From Massilia sp. Bi118 (GTDB lineage Bacteria; Pseudomonadota; Gammaproteobacteria; Burkholderiales; Burkholderiaceae_D), in NCBI RefSeq assembly GCF_918697865.1, contig NZ_CAKKMV010000003.1:186001-250000 (forward strand): DNA of 64,000 nucleotides, written 5' to 3'. The notes beneath the pieces are model-generated. The model saw only the letters and a program-made list of their open reading frames with translations, was not told the DNA's origin and ran no database searches. Positions 40,845 through 49,786 of the stretch are shown here, one piece after another. Position numbers and translations under genes: made by a program. The stretch's first letter is position 1. Each line of letters starts with the position of its first letter.

Positions 40845-41081
40845 ATGAATCACTCGAAAAAGCTCCCTTCAAAAAAGACTGCAATTTTACTGGCGCTCCT
40901 TATCGGTGGCCTCGGCATACACCGGTTTTACCTGGGTGGCCGCAAAGGCGGCTTTATTTTCCTGGTCTTTTTTATAACCGGAATACCCGGCCTCGTTGCG
41001 CTGTTCGACGCTTTTGGTTACTACAGGGCCAAGCCGGCGGAATGGATGGAAAAACACAGCATAAGCCTTGCTCCGCAATAA
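40845..41081 (+). CDS. TM2-domain protein
   Basis: 78 residues. Two hydrophobic helices flank the TM2 signature GGLGIHRFYLGGRKGGFIF, then GIPGLVALFDAFGYY. TM2 proteins are small inner-membrane proteins of unclear function. An in-frame ATG eight codons upstream (40821) is an alternative start; neither has a good ribosome site. Follows the preceding gene by 45 bp. Confidence 0.85.
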   Translation: MNHSKKLPSKKTAILLALLIGGLGIHRFYLGGRKGGFIFLVFFITGIPGLVALFDAFGYYRAKPAEWMEKHSISLAPQ

Positions 41082-41102
41082 CCATATCGGCGCATCTTTA
41101 GC

Positions 41103-42017
41103 ATGAATACCGAATTGAATATCGCCAGTGTCGGCTGGAACAGAAACGAGGTTCCAGAAGGCGTCAAAGGCTGGAGTTGGGGCCCGTTCCTCCTGAACTG
41201 GATTTGGGCTATCGGGAATCGAACCTGGATTGGTCTGTTGGTGGTAATTCCCTACGTTGGCCCGCTTGTCGCGCTCTGGCTCGGATTCAAAGGCCGCGAA
41301 CTGGCCTGGAAGGCACGCGAGTGGGAAAGCGTCGAAGAGTTTGACCGGGTTCAGAAAAAATGGTCGCGTTGGGGTGTCGGCCTATTGGTCGGTACGCTTA
41401 CATTTACAGCGGTGGGTGCGATTGGTTTCATTCTCACCCATCCGAGCGCCCAACGGAAGGAGGCAGCCGTCGTCGCCGCGCCTCCTGCGCCGGTCGCAAC
41501 CTCTACCGCGCCGGTAAAAGAAGTAACGGTGCAGGCTGCTTCGGTGGCGCCAGTTCCTCATTTCAGCGCACACGTCAACGATTCGATCGACATGCTGAAT
41601 GCCACCCAGGTTTCGGAACTTGAAGCCTTGCTAACGGATTATGAAGCGCGGTCGCGGCATCAGGTTGCGGTTCTGTTGGTAAAGTCAACATTTCCTGAAC
41701 ATATAGACGAGTACAGTCTCCGTGTTGCGAACGCTTGGGGCCTGGGGCGGAAAAATGTCAATGACGGCGTTCTGCTCGTAGTTGCCGCTGAAAATCCTCG
41801 CGACCTGAAGCGGATCCGGATTTCCGTTGGCAGCGGACTGGCATCGGCCTTGACTGAGGAGAAATCCTTAGAAATCATGCGGAATGTCCTGGCGCCGAAG
41901 TTCTCCAGGCATGAGTTCGGAGAAGGTCTGGGCGCCGGCGTGAGAGCAATTGTCGCTGCCCTGGACGAAAAGGATAGCCCTGTCACGCAGAATGCATCAC
42001 AGCCGCTGCCGCAATAG
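41103..42017 (+). CDS. TPM-domain protein with an N-terminal membrane module
   Basis: 304 residues. The N-terminus (about 1-115) has GWSWGPFLLNWIWAIGNRTW, a hydrophobic helix and a charged helix REWESVEEFDRVQKKWSRWG, then a second transmembrane helix. The Ala/Pro/Val linker (about 120-155) leads to a TPM/YgcG-type domain: LEALLTDYEARSRHQVAVLLV, ANAWGLGRKNVNDGVLLVVA, IRISVGSGLASAL and the KFSRHEFGEGLGAGVRAIV end, the TPM domain signature. TPM domains bind membranes or act in photosystem repair in plastids; the bacterial function is unclear. Last gene of the three-gene set, followed by a strong terminator. Confidence 0.8.
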   Translation: MNTELNIASVGWNRNEVPEGVKGWSWGPFLLNWIWAIGNRTWIGLLVVIPYVGPLVALWLGFKGRELAWKAREWESVEEFDRVQKKWSRWGVGLLVGTLTFTAVGAIGFILTHPSAQRKEAAVVAAPPAPVATSTAPVKEVTVQAASVAPVPHFSAHVNDSIDMLNATQVSELEALLTDYEARSRHQVAVLLVKSTFPEHIDEYSLRVANAWGLGRKNVNDGVLLVVAAENPRDLKRIRISVGSGLASALTEEKSLEIMRNVLAPKFSRHEFGEGLGAGVRAIVAALDEKDSPVTQNASQPLPQ

Positions 42018-42056
42018 CAGCACGGCTTCAAGCACCCACAGGCTTGAATTAAAGAG

Positions 42057-42092
42057 AAAAGAGCCCACGAACGCAAATTCGTGGGCTCTTTT
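42057..42092 (+). terminator. Bidirectional Rho-independent terminator
   Basis: AGAGCCCACGAA (42060-42071), loop CGCAAA, TTCGTGGGCTCT (42078-42089) is a perfect 12-bp stem. TTTT follows on the plus strand and AAAAG precedes, which gives U-type tails in both directions. It lies between the convergent TPM-domain gene and the ABC permease-peptidase gene. Confidence 0.9.
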
Positions 42093-42113
42093 CACATCCT
42101 CGGATCCAGTCGC

Positions 42114-45100
42114 TCAGTCGACGCTAACTTCCTTGCGATTATCGCGCGACACCCGGTCGATCATCTTGTTATACGGATCGACGCCGACCTCGAAGGGCTG
42201 CTCTTTCACCGTCACGGTCACCACCGGGTTCGCCCCGCTCAGCACCCGCTTCTCCAGCAGCAGCACCTTCTCGTCCGCCTCCCTGGCTCCCTTGGCGCGC
42301 GCGAACACGCCGATCTCCACCGGCTCGTCGTAGGTGCGTGGCGTCTCCTTGCCCTTGCCGTCCGCCTCCATCTTCGCCAGGTGCAGCTTCATGGTCACGT
42401 CCCACTGGCCGTCGGCGCGCTTCTTCGCGCTGGCGTCAAGCACGCGGTTATCGTAGAAGACGATTTTCTCGAACAGGTCGGTGATGAGGGCCTGTTTGTC
42501 GGTGGGCGCTTCCTGACGAATATACGATACCAGTTCGGCGGAGGTCGTGAACGGCGACTCCTGGTAGCCCTTGTCCTGCAAGAAGCGTTTCAATGCGCGG
42601 TTGAGCGCCTCTTCGCCGATCTCGTCGCGCAGGCGGTAGAAGACCAGGCTGCCCTTGCGGTAGTGGATGTACTGCTGGTTTTCCACGCGCACCAGCGGCA
42701 GTTCCTCGATCGCTTCGCTGCCGCGCGAGCTGAGGTAGCGGTCCAGTTCATAGCGCAGGAAGCGGCGCATCTGGTGGCGGCCATATTCCTTCTCCATCAC
42801 CATCAGCGCCGAGTACTGCGACAGCGATTCGATCAGCATGCTCGATCCCTGCACATTGGCGGCGGTGACCTGGTGGCCCCACCACTGGTGCGCCATCTCG
42901 TGGGCCGTCACGTAGAAGACGTAGTCGATGTCTTCCTTGTCGCGAAGGTCGGCGATGAAGCCGATCGATTCCGAGAACGGGATCGTGTTCGCGAAGGACT
43001 GGGCGAAGCTGGCGTAGTTCGGGAACTCCAGGATGCGCACCTGCTTGTGCTGGTAAGGCGTGAACTGGGTCGTGTAATAGTCCAGCGCCTTTTGCGTGGC
43101 CTCGATCATGCGGTCCACGTTATAACGGTGCTTGGGGTCGTGGTAGATCTCGATCGGGATGCCGTGCCAGTCGCCCTTCTTGACCTGCCAGTTGGCCGAC
43201 AGGTAGGCAAAGAAGGGCATCATCTTCTGGTCCATCTTGTACTGGAAGTAGTTGCGGCCGTTTTCCTTCCACGACTTCTGCAGGTAGCCCGGCGCCAGCG
43301 CGACCTGGTCGCCGCTGGTCGAGACGGTGGTCTCGAAATTGATCCAGTCCGCGTCCGCGCCGAACATCGAGTTGGCGCGCGCCGCCTGGTCTTCCAGTTT
43401 GGCCATGCGCTCCGGCTCGCCCAGGCCGCGCTTGCGCCGCTCGTTGCGGTCCCGCAGCTCCTGGTCCGGCTGGTAGCCGATCAGCGGGAAGAAGGCGCGG
43501 TTGTTGAAGAAGGTACCGTTGTAATTGATCGTGTCGGCTTCGCCGTTATTCTGGAAGCCGGGCCGGCGCACGCCGACCATGAAGTCCAGCGGCAGGCGCC
43601 CGCCCGGCGGCAAGGCCTGCGCCAGCTTGATGATGCGGAAGCCGAACTTCTTGTCATCCAGTTCGACCTTGTGCTCGGGCAGTCCGGACAGGGTGGTCTG
43701 GACGTCCGGATTGAACTGCAGCCGCAGGGTGTCGAGCGGCTGGGCGGTCTTGTTCTGCAGGACGTAGTGACCGCGGATCTGGACCCGCCGCTGGTCCGGA
43801 TAGATGTCCACCGCGGCGTTGACGTCGGTGATCTTCGCGTGCGGCAGGTCCTTGTACTTGCGATAGATCTTCTCGTAGTCCGCGCGCTTGTCCATGGCCA
43901 CGTCGCCGGCTTCGTAGTGCGCCAGGGTGTTCGTGTTGTGGAAGATCCAGCCGCCCACGCCGGCAAACGCCGCCAGGCACAGGGCCAGCGCCACGCCGGA
44001 CCCGCCCGTCAGGCGGCGGCCGGCTTCGCGCACGCGCGAGCGCCAGTCCAGCGACAGGCCGCGCACCCAGAAGGACTGGGCCACGATCAGGGCCGCCACC
44101 GTGAACAGGCTCCAGTACAGCGCGAACCAGGCCCACCCGGTGATGAAGTGGCCGTAGCCGTTCATGTCCGAATACGGCGTGCGCGGCAGGCCGGCGATGT
44201 TCATCAGGTTGTGGTCCAGGTGCATGACGCCGGCGACGATCTGCGACACCAGCAGCAGGATCATCAAGAGGTAGCCGATGAACTTGTTGTTCGTCACCAC
44301 CTGCAGGACCACGGCAATCAAACCCATGAGGGCGAAAGGCAGGCCGGCAATCAGGACGCCCTTCAGGTAGAGCAGCCCCTCGACCGGCGCCCCGCCCTTC
44401 ACCAGCTGGATGCAGACGGCGGCCAGGCTGCCGGCGAGCAGGAAGGCCAGCACCACGCCCATCAGCGCCAGGCTCTTGGCCACCAGCGGTGCCCAGTTCG
44501 GCACCGGCATGGCGTCGTTGACGTCGGCGATCCTGACCTGGCGCTCCTTGAAGATCAGCTCACCGGCGTAGAAGGTGACGATGATGAGCAGGAAGAAGTT
44601 GAAGCTGCCGCTCAGCAGCTCGACCATCAGGTGGGTCATCGGATAGACGTCTGTGCCGAACATCTTGCCCATCTGGGAGCCGGCGCCGACCATGTTCAGC
44701 ACGCCGAACAGCAGCATCACGAGGAAAGGCACGCTCTTGAACACCGCCACGGCGTCGAAGGCGAGGATGTGCCAGCACTGGGTCCAGCGCGTGGCGCCCG
44801 TGAAGCGCGGCTCGATGCGCGGCAGCGCGATGTGCGCGGGCACCGGCGAGGAAGCCGGCAGCGGCCTGGCCTTGCCGAACAGGCGCTTGCCGGTGCCGGC
44901 GCGCTGCGGCTTGAACAGGACCAGGGTCAGGCCGAACAGGGCCAGCGCGACCGCGGTCCAGACCACGCGGTTGGCCAGCATGTAGCCGGCGATCGCCGGC
45001 AGCCCGGCATTGGCCTCGGCGGTGGAAAAGTAACGGGTGGCGCGGCCCAGGGCGCGGATGCCGAAGGGGTCGGCCAGCACGGCGATCCACTCGTTGTCGA

Positions 45101-45695
45101 TGTTCTGGGTGAATTTGCCGGCCACGATCCACAGCACGAAGAAGGCCAGCACGCCCACGTAGACCAGCATGATCGAGCGCGTGGTCGAAGCCAGCAGCAT
45201 CAGCAGCGCGCCGATGAAGAACAGGTTGGGCACGACCAGCACGCCCAGCGCCCACAGGTAGGCGTGGCCAGGGAAAGGCCCGACCCGCTGCGGATCCACC
45301 CAGGGCATCTGCGGGCCGATCATCATGCCGATCACGATGACGGCGAAGATGAACAGGCAGGCCACCAGGCCGGCGGAGAAGCGGCCGACCAGGTAGTCGC
45401 GCTTCTTCATGGGTGTGGCGAACAGCATGTCGGAGATGCCGACTTCGCTGTCGCGCAGCACGGTGCCGGCAATGAAAATGGTCACCACGAACATCGACAT
45501 CAGGCTGAAGGCGCCCAGCAACTGGGCGACGACGACAGGCGCGTTGCGGTTCACGTTGCCGATGCTGCCGCCGACCTGGATCGCGTCGGTGGTGGTGGCG
45601 CCGAAGGCCAGCGCGCCGAAGATCAGGGCGCACACCCACAGCAGGGGCTGGCGCAGCTGGGTGCCCAGCTCGAAACTGAAGAATTCTCTCAACAT
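42114..45695 (-). CDS. ABC transporter permease fused to M1-family aminopeptidase domain
   Basis: 1193 residues. The N-terminal half (about 1-590) is an ABC-2-type membrane region with about 12 helices in two blocks (FATPMKKRDYLVGRFSAG, VKGGAPVEGLLYLKGVLIAG). The second half is a gluzincin peptidase: a beta-sandwich domain (AAVDIYPDQRRVQIRGHYVL), then the zinc site HEMAHQWWGH (His932, Glu933, His936) with the third ligand Glu about 20 residues later in MLIESLSQYSALMV. The active site is intact, so it could be a functional peptidase. It is oriented with the peptidase after the last helix, so it probably faces the periplasm. Paired with the ATPase gene 9 bp upstream. Confidence 0.9.
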   Translation of the reverse strand: MLREFFSFELGTQLRQPLLWVCALIFGALAFGATTTDAIQVGGSIGNVNRNAPVVVAQLLGAFSLMSMFVVTIFIAGTVLRDSEVGISDMLFATPMKKRDYLVGRFSAGLVACLFIFAVIVIGMMIGPQMPWVDPQRVGPFPGHAYLWALGVLVVPNLFFIGALLMLLASTTRSIMLVYVGVLAFFVLWIVAGKFTQNIDNEWIAVLADPFGIRALGRATRYFSTAEANAGLPAIAGYMLANRVVWTAVALALFGLTLVLFKPQRAGTGKRLFGKARPLPASSPVPAHIALPRIEPRFTGATRWTQCWHILAFDAVAVFKSVPFLVMLLFGVLNMVGAGSQMGKMFGTDVYPMTHLMVELLSGSFNFFLLIIVTFYAGELIFKERQVRIADVNDAMPVPNWAPLVAKSLALMGVVLAFLLAGSLAAVCIQLVKGGAPVEGLLYLKGVLIAGLPFALMGLIAVVLQVVTNNKFIGYLLMILLLVSQIVAGVMHLDHNLMNIAGLPRTPYSDMNGYGHFITGWAWFALYWSLFTVAALIVAQSFWVRGLSLDWRSRVREAGRRLTGGSGVALALCLAAFAGVGGWIFHNTNTLAHYEAGDVAMDKRADYEKIYRKYKDLPHAKITDVNAAVDIYPDQRRVQIRGHYVLQNKTAQPLDTLRLQFNPDVQTTLSGLPEHKVELDDKKFGFRIIKLAQALPPGGRLPLDFMVGVRRPGFQNNGEADTINYNGTFFNNRAFFPLIGYQPDQELRDRNERRKRGLGEPERMAKLEDQAARANSMFGADADWINFETTVSTSGDQVALAPGYLQKSWKENGRNYFQYKMDQKMMPFFAYLSANWQVKKGDWHGIPIEIYHDPKHRYNVDRMIEATQKALDYYTTQFTPYQHKQVRILEFPNYASFAQSFANTIPFSESIGFIADLRDKEDIDYVFYVTAHEMAHQWWGHQVTAANVQGSSMLIESLSQYSALMVMEKEYGRHQMRRFLRYELDRYLSSRGSEAIEELPLVRVENQQYIHYRKGSLVFYRLRDEIGEEALNRALKRFLQDKGYQESPFTTSAELVSYIRQEAPTDKQALITDLFEKIVFYDNRVLDASAKKRADGQWDVTMKLHLAKMEADGKGKETPRTYDEPVEIGVFARAKGAREADEKVLLLEKRVLSGANPVVTVTVKEQPFEVGVDPYNKMIDRVSRDNRKEVSVD

Positions 45696-45704
45696 GGCCG
45701 CTCC

Positions 45705-46628
45705 TTATGCCATGGCCGGTGCGTTGGGCGCAGCCGCGGCCGGCGCCGTGGCCGAAGCACGGCCGGCGTTGCGGATCTGGAGGAAATAGACGTCTTCGAG
45801 GTCCGGCTCGACGCTGACGAAACCGTCGTCGGGCTGCGACTCGGCGTACACATTGATCTGCGGCCGGCCCGCCACCAGGCGCGTCGACAGCACGTTGAAG
45901 CGCTCCTGGTATTCCGGCAGCGCTTCCTGGCTGACCGTGCGGCGCCACACGCGGTTCTTCAGCGTGTCGATGGCGGCCTGGGGCTCGCCCTGCAGCAGCA
46001 CCGTGCCTTTGGCGATCATCGCCATGCGCGGGCACAGGTCGGTCACGTCTTCGACGATGTGGGTGGACAGGATCACCACCACCTGCTCGCCGATCTTGGC
46101 CAGCAGGTTGAGGAAGCGGTTGCGCTCATCGGGATCGAGGCCGGCGGTCGGCTCGTCGACGATCACCAGGCGCGGCGCGCCGAGCAGGGCCTGGGCGATG
46201 CCGAAGCGCTGGCGCATGCCGCCGGAGAAGGTGCCGAGCTGGCGCTTGCGCGCGTCCCACAAATTGGTCTGGTGCAGCAGGCCTTCGACCGCCTCCTTGC
46301 GCTCGCCCTTGCCCGTCAGGCCCTTGAGGACCGCGAAGTGGTTCAGCAGCTTTTCGGCGCTGACTTTCGGATAGACGCCGAAGTCCTGCGGCAGGTAGCC
46401 CAGCTGGCGCAGCAGGCCTTCCTTGTTCTTCAGGACGTCGATGCCGTTGAAGTGAATGCTGCCGCTGTCGGGATCCTGCAGCGTCGCGATGGTGCGCATC
46501 AGCGAAGACTTGCCGGCGCCGTTCGGGCCGAGCAGGCCGAACATCCCGTTCGGGATCTCGAGGCTGACGTTGTTGATGGCCTTGACGCCATTGGCGTAGG
46601 TCTTGTTCAACTGCTTGATCGATAGCAT
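45705..46628 (-). CDS. ABC transporter ATP-binding protein
   Basis: 307 residues from the ATG of MLSIKQLNKTY; upstream in-frame codons overlap a non-coding lead. Walker A GPNGAGKSS, the signature FSGGMRQRFGIAQ, Walker B LVIVDEPTAGLDP, and the H-loop STHIVED are all present. A C-terminal extension of about 85 residues ends in Ala-rich residues. It powers the fused permease-peptidase, whose gene starts 9 bp downstream. The substrate is unknown. Confidence 0.93.
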   Translation of the reverse strand: MLSIKQLNKTYANGVKAINNVSLEIPNGMFGLLGPNGAGKSSLMRTIATLQDPDSGSIHFNGIDVLKNKEGLLRQLGYLPQDFGVYPKVSAEKLLNHFAVLKGLTGKGERKEAVEGLLHQTNLWDARKRQLGTFSGGMRQRFGIAQALLGAPRLVIVDEPTAGLDPDERNRFLNLLAKIGEQVVVILSTHIVEDVTDLCPRMAMIAKGTVLLQGEPQAAIDTLKNRVWRRTVSQEALPEYQERFNVLSTRLVAGRPQINVYAESQPDDGFVSVEPDLEDVYFLQIRNAGRASATAPAAAAPNAPAMA

Positions 46629-46835
46629 CCGGGTTCTCCAAAAAGTTGTCCAGGAATATTTCCTTTCGGATAATTTACCCTCAATCAAAAGCAATGTTCA
46701 AGCTATATTGGGATGAGTTGCGGGAATCGATGCCTGAACGACGAATTCCTGCTATATGCATGTGAACTTGAAAAGCGCGCGGCATCGGTGCACGATGCCA
46801 TGCACCACTGAGCCAACCACAAGAAGGAGACGACG

Positions 46836-47150
46836 ATGATCAAGGTAAGCGTGATGTACCCGAACGGCCCGGACGCGCATTTCGACGACGCCTATTACCG
46901 CGACCGGCACATGCCGATGGTGAAGCAGCTGATGGGAGACTACTGCAAGTTCTACACGGTCGACAAGGCGCTCGCCAAGGGCGCGTCCGACCCGAACGCG
47001 CCCTACATCGCGATGGGGCATTTGTTCTGCGATTCGGTGGAGGATTTCCAGGCCGGCTTCGGGCCGCATACGAAGGAAATCATGGGCGATATTCCCAACT
47101 ATACGAACCAGAAGCCGGTGGTGCAGATGAGCGAAGTGGTGGTGGGTTAG
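46836..47150 (+). CDS. EthD-family small protein
   Basis: 104 residues, ferredoxin-like dimeric alpha-beta barrel family: MIKVSVMYPNGPDAHFDDAYYRDRHMPMVKQLMG with the conserved YYRDRHMP motif, then AMGHLFCDSVEDFQAGFGPHTKEIMGDIP. Annotated elsewhere as EthD family reductase; the function is not defined. A strong AGAAGGAGACGACG site precedes the ATG. A GGCATCG/CGATGCC hairpin lies in the leader at 46781-46799. The last four bases overlap the convergent HD gene stop. Confidence 0.88.
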   Translation: MIKVSVMYPNGPDAHFDDAYYRDRHMPMVKQLMGDYCKFYTVDKALAKGASDPNAPYIAMGHLFCDSVEDFQAGFGPHTKEIMGDIPNYTNQKPVVQMSEVVVG

Positions 47151-47797
47151 GCCTCTGTCCGCTCCCAACATGAGCCGAGGATGATGCCGCACATGTCGGC
47201 ACGCTGGAATCCCGGATCCTTGAAGGCGAGGAAATCGTCGTTGAAGGTACCGAAGGTGCTGGCGGGCCGGTGCTTCAATCCGCAATGGAAGGCGTCGATG
47301 ATCCGGTGTCCGAACGCCGGGCCGCGCGGGTGGGCGGCCAGCACGGCCTCGCGTTCGTCGGCGCTGAACTTTTCGTACTGGCGGCCCGCGACGTCCATCC
47401 CTGCGCCCGCCTGCAGCAGGGCGATCTCCGGATGCATGTGCTCCGGGATTCCCGGCGTGGTATGCAGGGCGATCGCCAGCCAGACCTTCTCGACCTCGCT
47501 CTCGGGTATCCCGTGACCGCGCAAGAAATCGCGCGCCGCATTCGCGCCATCCACCTCGAAACGCTGCTGGCTGGCGTGGTAGTGCGGCGCGATGCCGATA
47601 TCGTGGAACATGGCTGCCGCGTACAGCAGCTCAGGATCGAATTGCAGGCCCTGCCGCCTCCCGCTCAGAGCGCCCCAGTAATAGACCCGTACCGAATGCT
47701 GGAACAGCAGCTCGCTCTCGCTGTCGCGGATCAGCTGGGTGATTTCGCGCGCGAGCCGGCTGTCCGGTATGCGCACGCCGGCGATGTCGGTGTCCAT
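47147..47797 (-). CDS. HD-domain phosphohydrolase-like protein
   Basis: 216 residues from the ATG of MDTDIAGVRIP, after GAGCGGGGTC. The HD metal site appears as FQHSVRVYYWG (His), AAAMFHDIGIAPHYH (HD pair) and a distal Asp/His region, the pattern of cyanamide hydratase-like/DJ-1-associated HD proteins that often annotate as HD domain-containing. Metal-dependent hydrolysis of a small molecule is likely; substrate unknown. It lies 13 bp after the carboxymuconolactone decarboxylase-like gene, with which it is probably cotranscribed. Confidence 0.88.
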   Translation of the reverse strand: MDTDIAGVRIPDSRLAREITQLIRDSESELLFQHSVRVYYWGALSGRRQGLQFDPELLYAAAMFHDIGIAPHYHASQQRFEVDGANAARDFLRGHGIPESEVEKVWLAIALHTTPGIPEHMHPEIALLQAGAGMDVAGRQYEKFSADEREAVLAAHPRGPAFGHRIIDAFHCGLKHRPASTFGTFNDDFLAFKDPGFQRADMCGIILGSCWERTEA

Positions 47798-47810
47798 GAC
47801 CCCGCCCCGC

Positions 47811-48260
47811 TCACCTGGCCGCCGCCGGCACGGCACGGAAGCTGATCGCCATGCGGTTGTAGGCGTTCATCAGCCCGATCGCGATCGTCAGGTCGGCCAG
47901 CTGCTTCTGGTCGAACACGGCGGCAGCTGCCTGGTACTCGGCGTCCGGCACGCCGGTATCGGCCACGCGCGTGACGGTTTCGGCCCAGGCCAGCGCGGCG
48001 CGCTCGGCGCTGCTGAACAGGGCCTCGGCCTCGCGCCAGCCCGGCACCAGCACCAGCTTGTCGATCGTGACATCTTCTTTCAGCAGGTCGCGCGAATGCA
48101 TGTCGATGCAAAAGGCGCAGCCATTGATCTGCGAGACGCGCAGGTAAACGAGGTCGACCAGGACCTTCGGCAAGCCGGATTGCAGGATATGCCCGTACAC
48201 GCCGCCGAGGGCTTTCATGCCGGCGGGCGTTGCGGTGTTGTAGTCCATGCGCTGTGTCAT
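47811..48260 (-). CDS. Carboxymuconolactone decarboxylase-family (AhpD-like) protein
   Basis: 149 residues. The redox CxxC motif with trailing His, NGCAFCIDMHSRDLL, is the AhpD-like signature, followed by LVLVPGWREAEALFSSAERAALAWAE. The family reduces peroxides through partner proteins or decarboxylates a lactone; with CxxC-H the peroxidase type is more likely. First gene of the pair with the HD protein and divergent from the MocR regulator at 48361, which probably controls it. Confidence 0.9.
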   Translation of the reverse strand: MTQRMDYNTATPAGMKALGGVYGHILQSGLPKVLVDLVYLRVSQINGCAFCIDMHSRDLLKEDVTIDKLVLVPGWREAEALFSSAERAALAWAETVTRVADTGVPDAEYQAAAAVFDQKQLADLTIAIGLMNAYNRMAISFRAVPAAAR

Positions 48261-48360
48261 CTGTTTTCTCCTGGAATGAATGAAGCCAAAAGAGAAGGAT
48301 CGCGCATCGCGTGGTCAAAAAACAGTGCCAAGAATCGGGTTTTTTAATGTACCATCGGCG

Positions 48361-49770
48361 ATGACCCAGCTTTCCATCAGCCTCGACCGCGGCAAGAAGA
48401 TTCCTCTCGCCTCCCAGATCTACCTGACGATCCGCGCGGCCATCGAATCGGGGCAAATTCCTGCCAACGCCAAGCTGCCCTCGTGGCGCGACCTGGCGGT
48501 CCAGCTCGGCGTTTCGCGCGGTACCGTGCGCCTGGCTTATGAGCGCTTGATCGACGAGCAGCTTGCGCTCGGTCTGGGCGCCGCCGGCACCCGCGTGACC
48601 GAGCGCCGCTCCACGGCGCCGGTCTCTCCCTGGTCCGTGGAAGCCCCGCCGATGCCGGACCTGTTTCATGATTTCGGTTCCACGCCCCTGCCCTTCCAGA
48701 TGGGCGTTCCCGCACAGGACGCGTTTCCTGCCGCCTTGTGGTCGCGCATCCTCGCGCAGGAGGCGAAGCGCAGCGCCGCAGGCCCGGTCGGGTATCCGGA
48801 TCCGCGCGGCGACCCGGCCCTGCGCAAGGAAGTGGCGGCCTATCTGGGCATCGCGCGCGGACTGCGCTGCAGCCCGTCCCAGGTGCTGATCACGGCGGGC
48901 TTCTCCGGCGCCCTGAACCTCGCCATCCGCGGACTCGGACTCGAAGGCGGGCAAGCGTGGATGGAGGAGCCGGGCTTCCCGCTCACCCGCACGGCGCTGG
49001 GCCTGGCAGGCATGCGGGCGGTGGCCGTTCCGGTCGACGACGAGGGGCTGGACGTGGCCGCCGGTGCACGGCTCGCGCCAGGTGCGACGCTGGCCGTGGT
49101 GACGCCGGGCCAGCAAGCGCCGCTCGGCATGACGATGTCGCTGTCGCGCCGGCTGGCGCTGCTGGAATGGGCACAGCACAACGGTGGGTGGATCGTCGAG
49201 GACGATTACCTGAGCGAGCTCCAGCTGGAGGGACGGGCGGCCCCGGCCCTGGCCTCGCTCGACCAAGACGGGCGGGTGCTGCATATCGGGACTTTCAGCA
49301 AGACCATCAGTCCGGCCTTGCGCCTGGGCTTCCTGGTCGTGCCGCCAATGCTGGTGCGCCGCTTCGGCGACCTGATGGCTTGCCTGGCGCCCGCGCCTGC
49401 CGGCATGGTCCAGGCCGCGGTGGCGGTCTTCATGCAGGACGGTCACTACCTGCGTCACCTGCGCCGGATGAAACGCCTTTACGCGGCGCGGCGCGCGGCC
49501 TTGCTGCAGGGCTTGCGCGACGAAGTCGCGGGTGCAATCGAGGTGCAGGCCACGGCCGGCATGGCGGTCGTGGCGCGGCTGCATGGCGCGGCGTCCGATG
49601 TCGAGATTGCCGTGCGTGCGCGCCGGCTCGGGCTCGCGCCGACGCCGCTGTCGCCGTGGTACGAACAGCCTCCGCGCCGGCAAGGACTGCTGCTGGGCGT
49701 GACCAATGTCGGTGTGGAGCGCATTGCGGAGGACTGCCGCCGGCTGGCGGGGCTGGCACGGCCGGCCTGA
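48361..49770 (+). CDS. MocR/PdxR-type GntR regulator with aminotransferase domain
   Basis: 469 residues from the ATG at 48361; the frame extends 27 codons further up without a site. The N-terminal GntR winged HTH (QIYLTIRAAIESGQIPANAKL, LAVQLGVSRGTVRLAYERL) is joined by a linker to an aminotransferase fold that keeps its Schiff-base Lys in GTFSKTISPALRLGF. MocR proteins sense PLP or an amino-acid aldimine and control transporters, PdxST or similar. The divergent neighbours (AhpD-like and HD genes) are candidate targets. Unlike the protein at 2329-3480, the lysine here is intact. Confidence 0.92.
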   Translation: MTQLSISLDRGKKIPLASQIYLTIRAAIESGQIPANAKLPSWRDLAVQLGVSRGTVRLAYERLIDEQLALGLGAAGTRVTERRSTAPVSPWSVEAPPMPDLFHDFGSTPLPFQMGVPAQDAFPAALWSRILAQEAKRSAAGPVGYPDPRGDPALRKEVAAYLGIARGLRCSPSQVLITAGFSGALNLAIRGLGLEGGQAWMEEPGFPLTRTALGLAGMRAVAVPVDDEGLDVAAGARLAPGATLAVVTPGQQAPLGMTMSLSRRLALLEWAQHNGGWIVEDDYLSELQLEGRAAPALASLDQDGRVLHIGTFSKTISPALRLGFLVVPPMLVRRFGDLMACLAPAPAGMVQAAVAVFMQDGHYLRHLRRMKRLYAARRAALLQGLRDEVAGAIEVQATAGMAVVARLHGAASDVEIAVRARRLGLAPTPLSPWYEQPPRRQGLLLGVTNVGVERIAEDCRRLAGLARPA

Positions 49771-49786
49771 GCGCCGCAGTGCGCGT

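Noticed and set aside
42081..46625. A 1514-codon open frame on the plus strand across the ABC ATPase and permease-peptidase region
   Set aside because: It is antisense to two genes with clear Walker, helix and zinc-site motifs; long antisense frames arise in high-GC DNA. Its translation is His/Gln/Arg/Val-rich with no domain.
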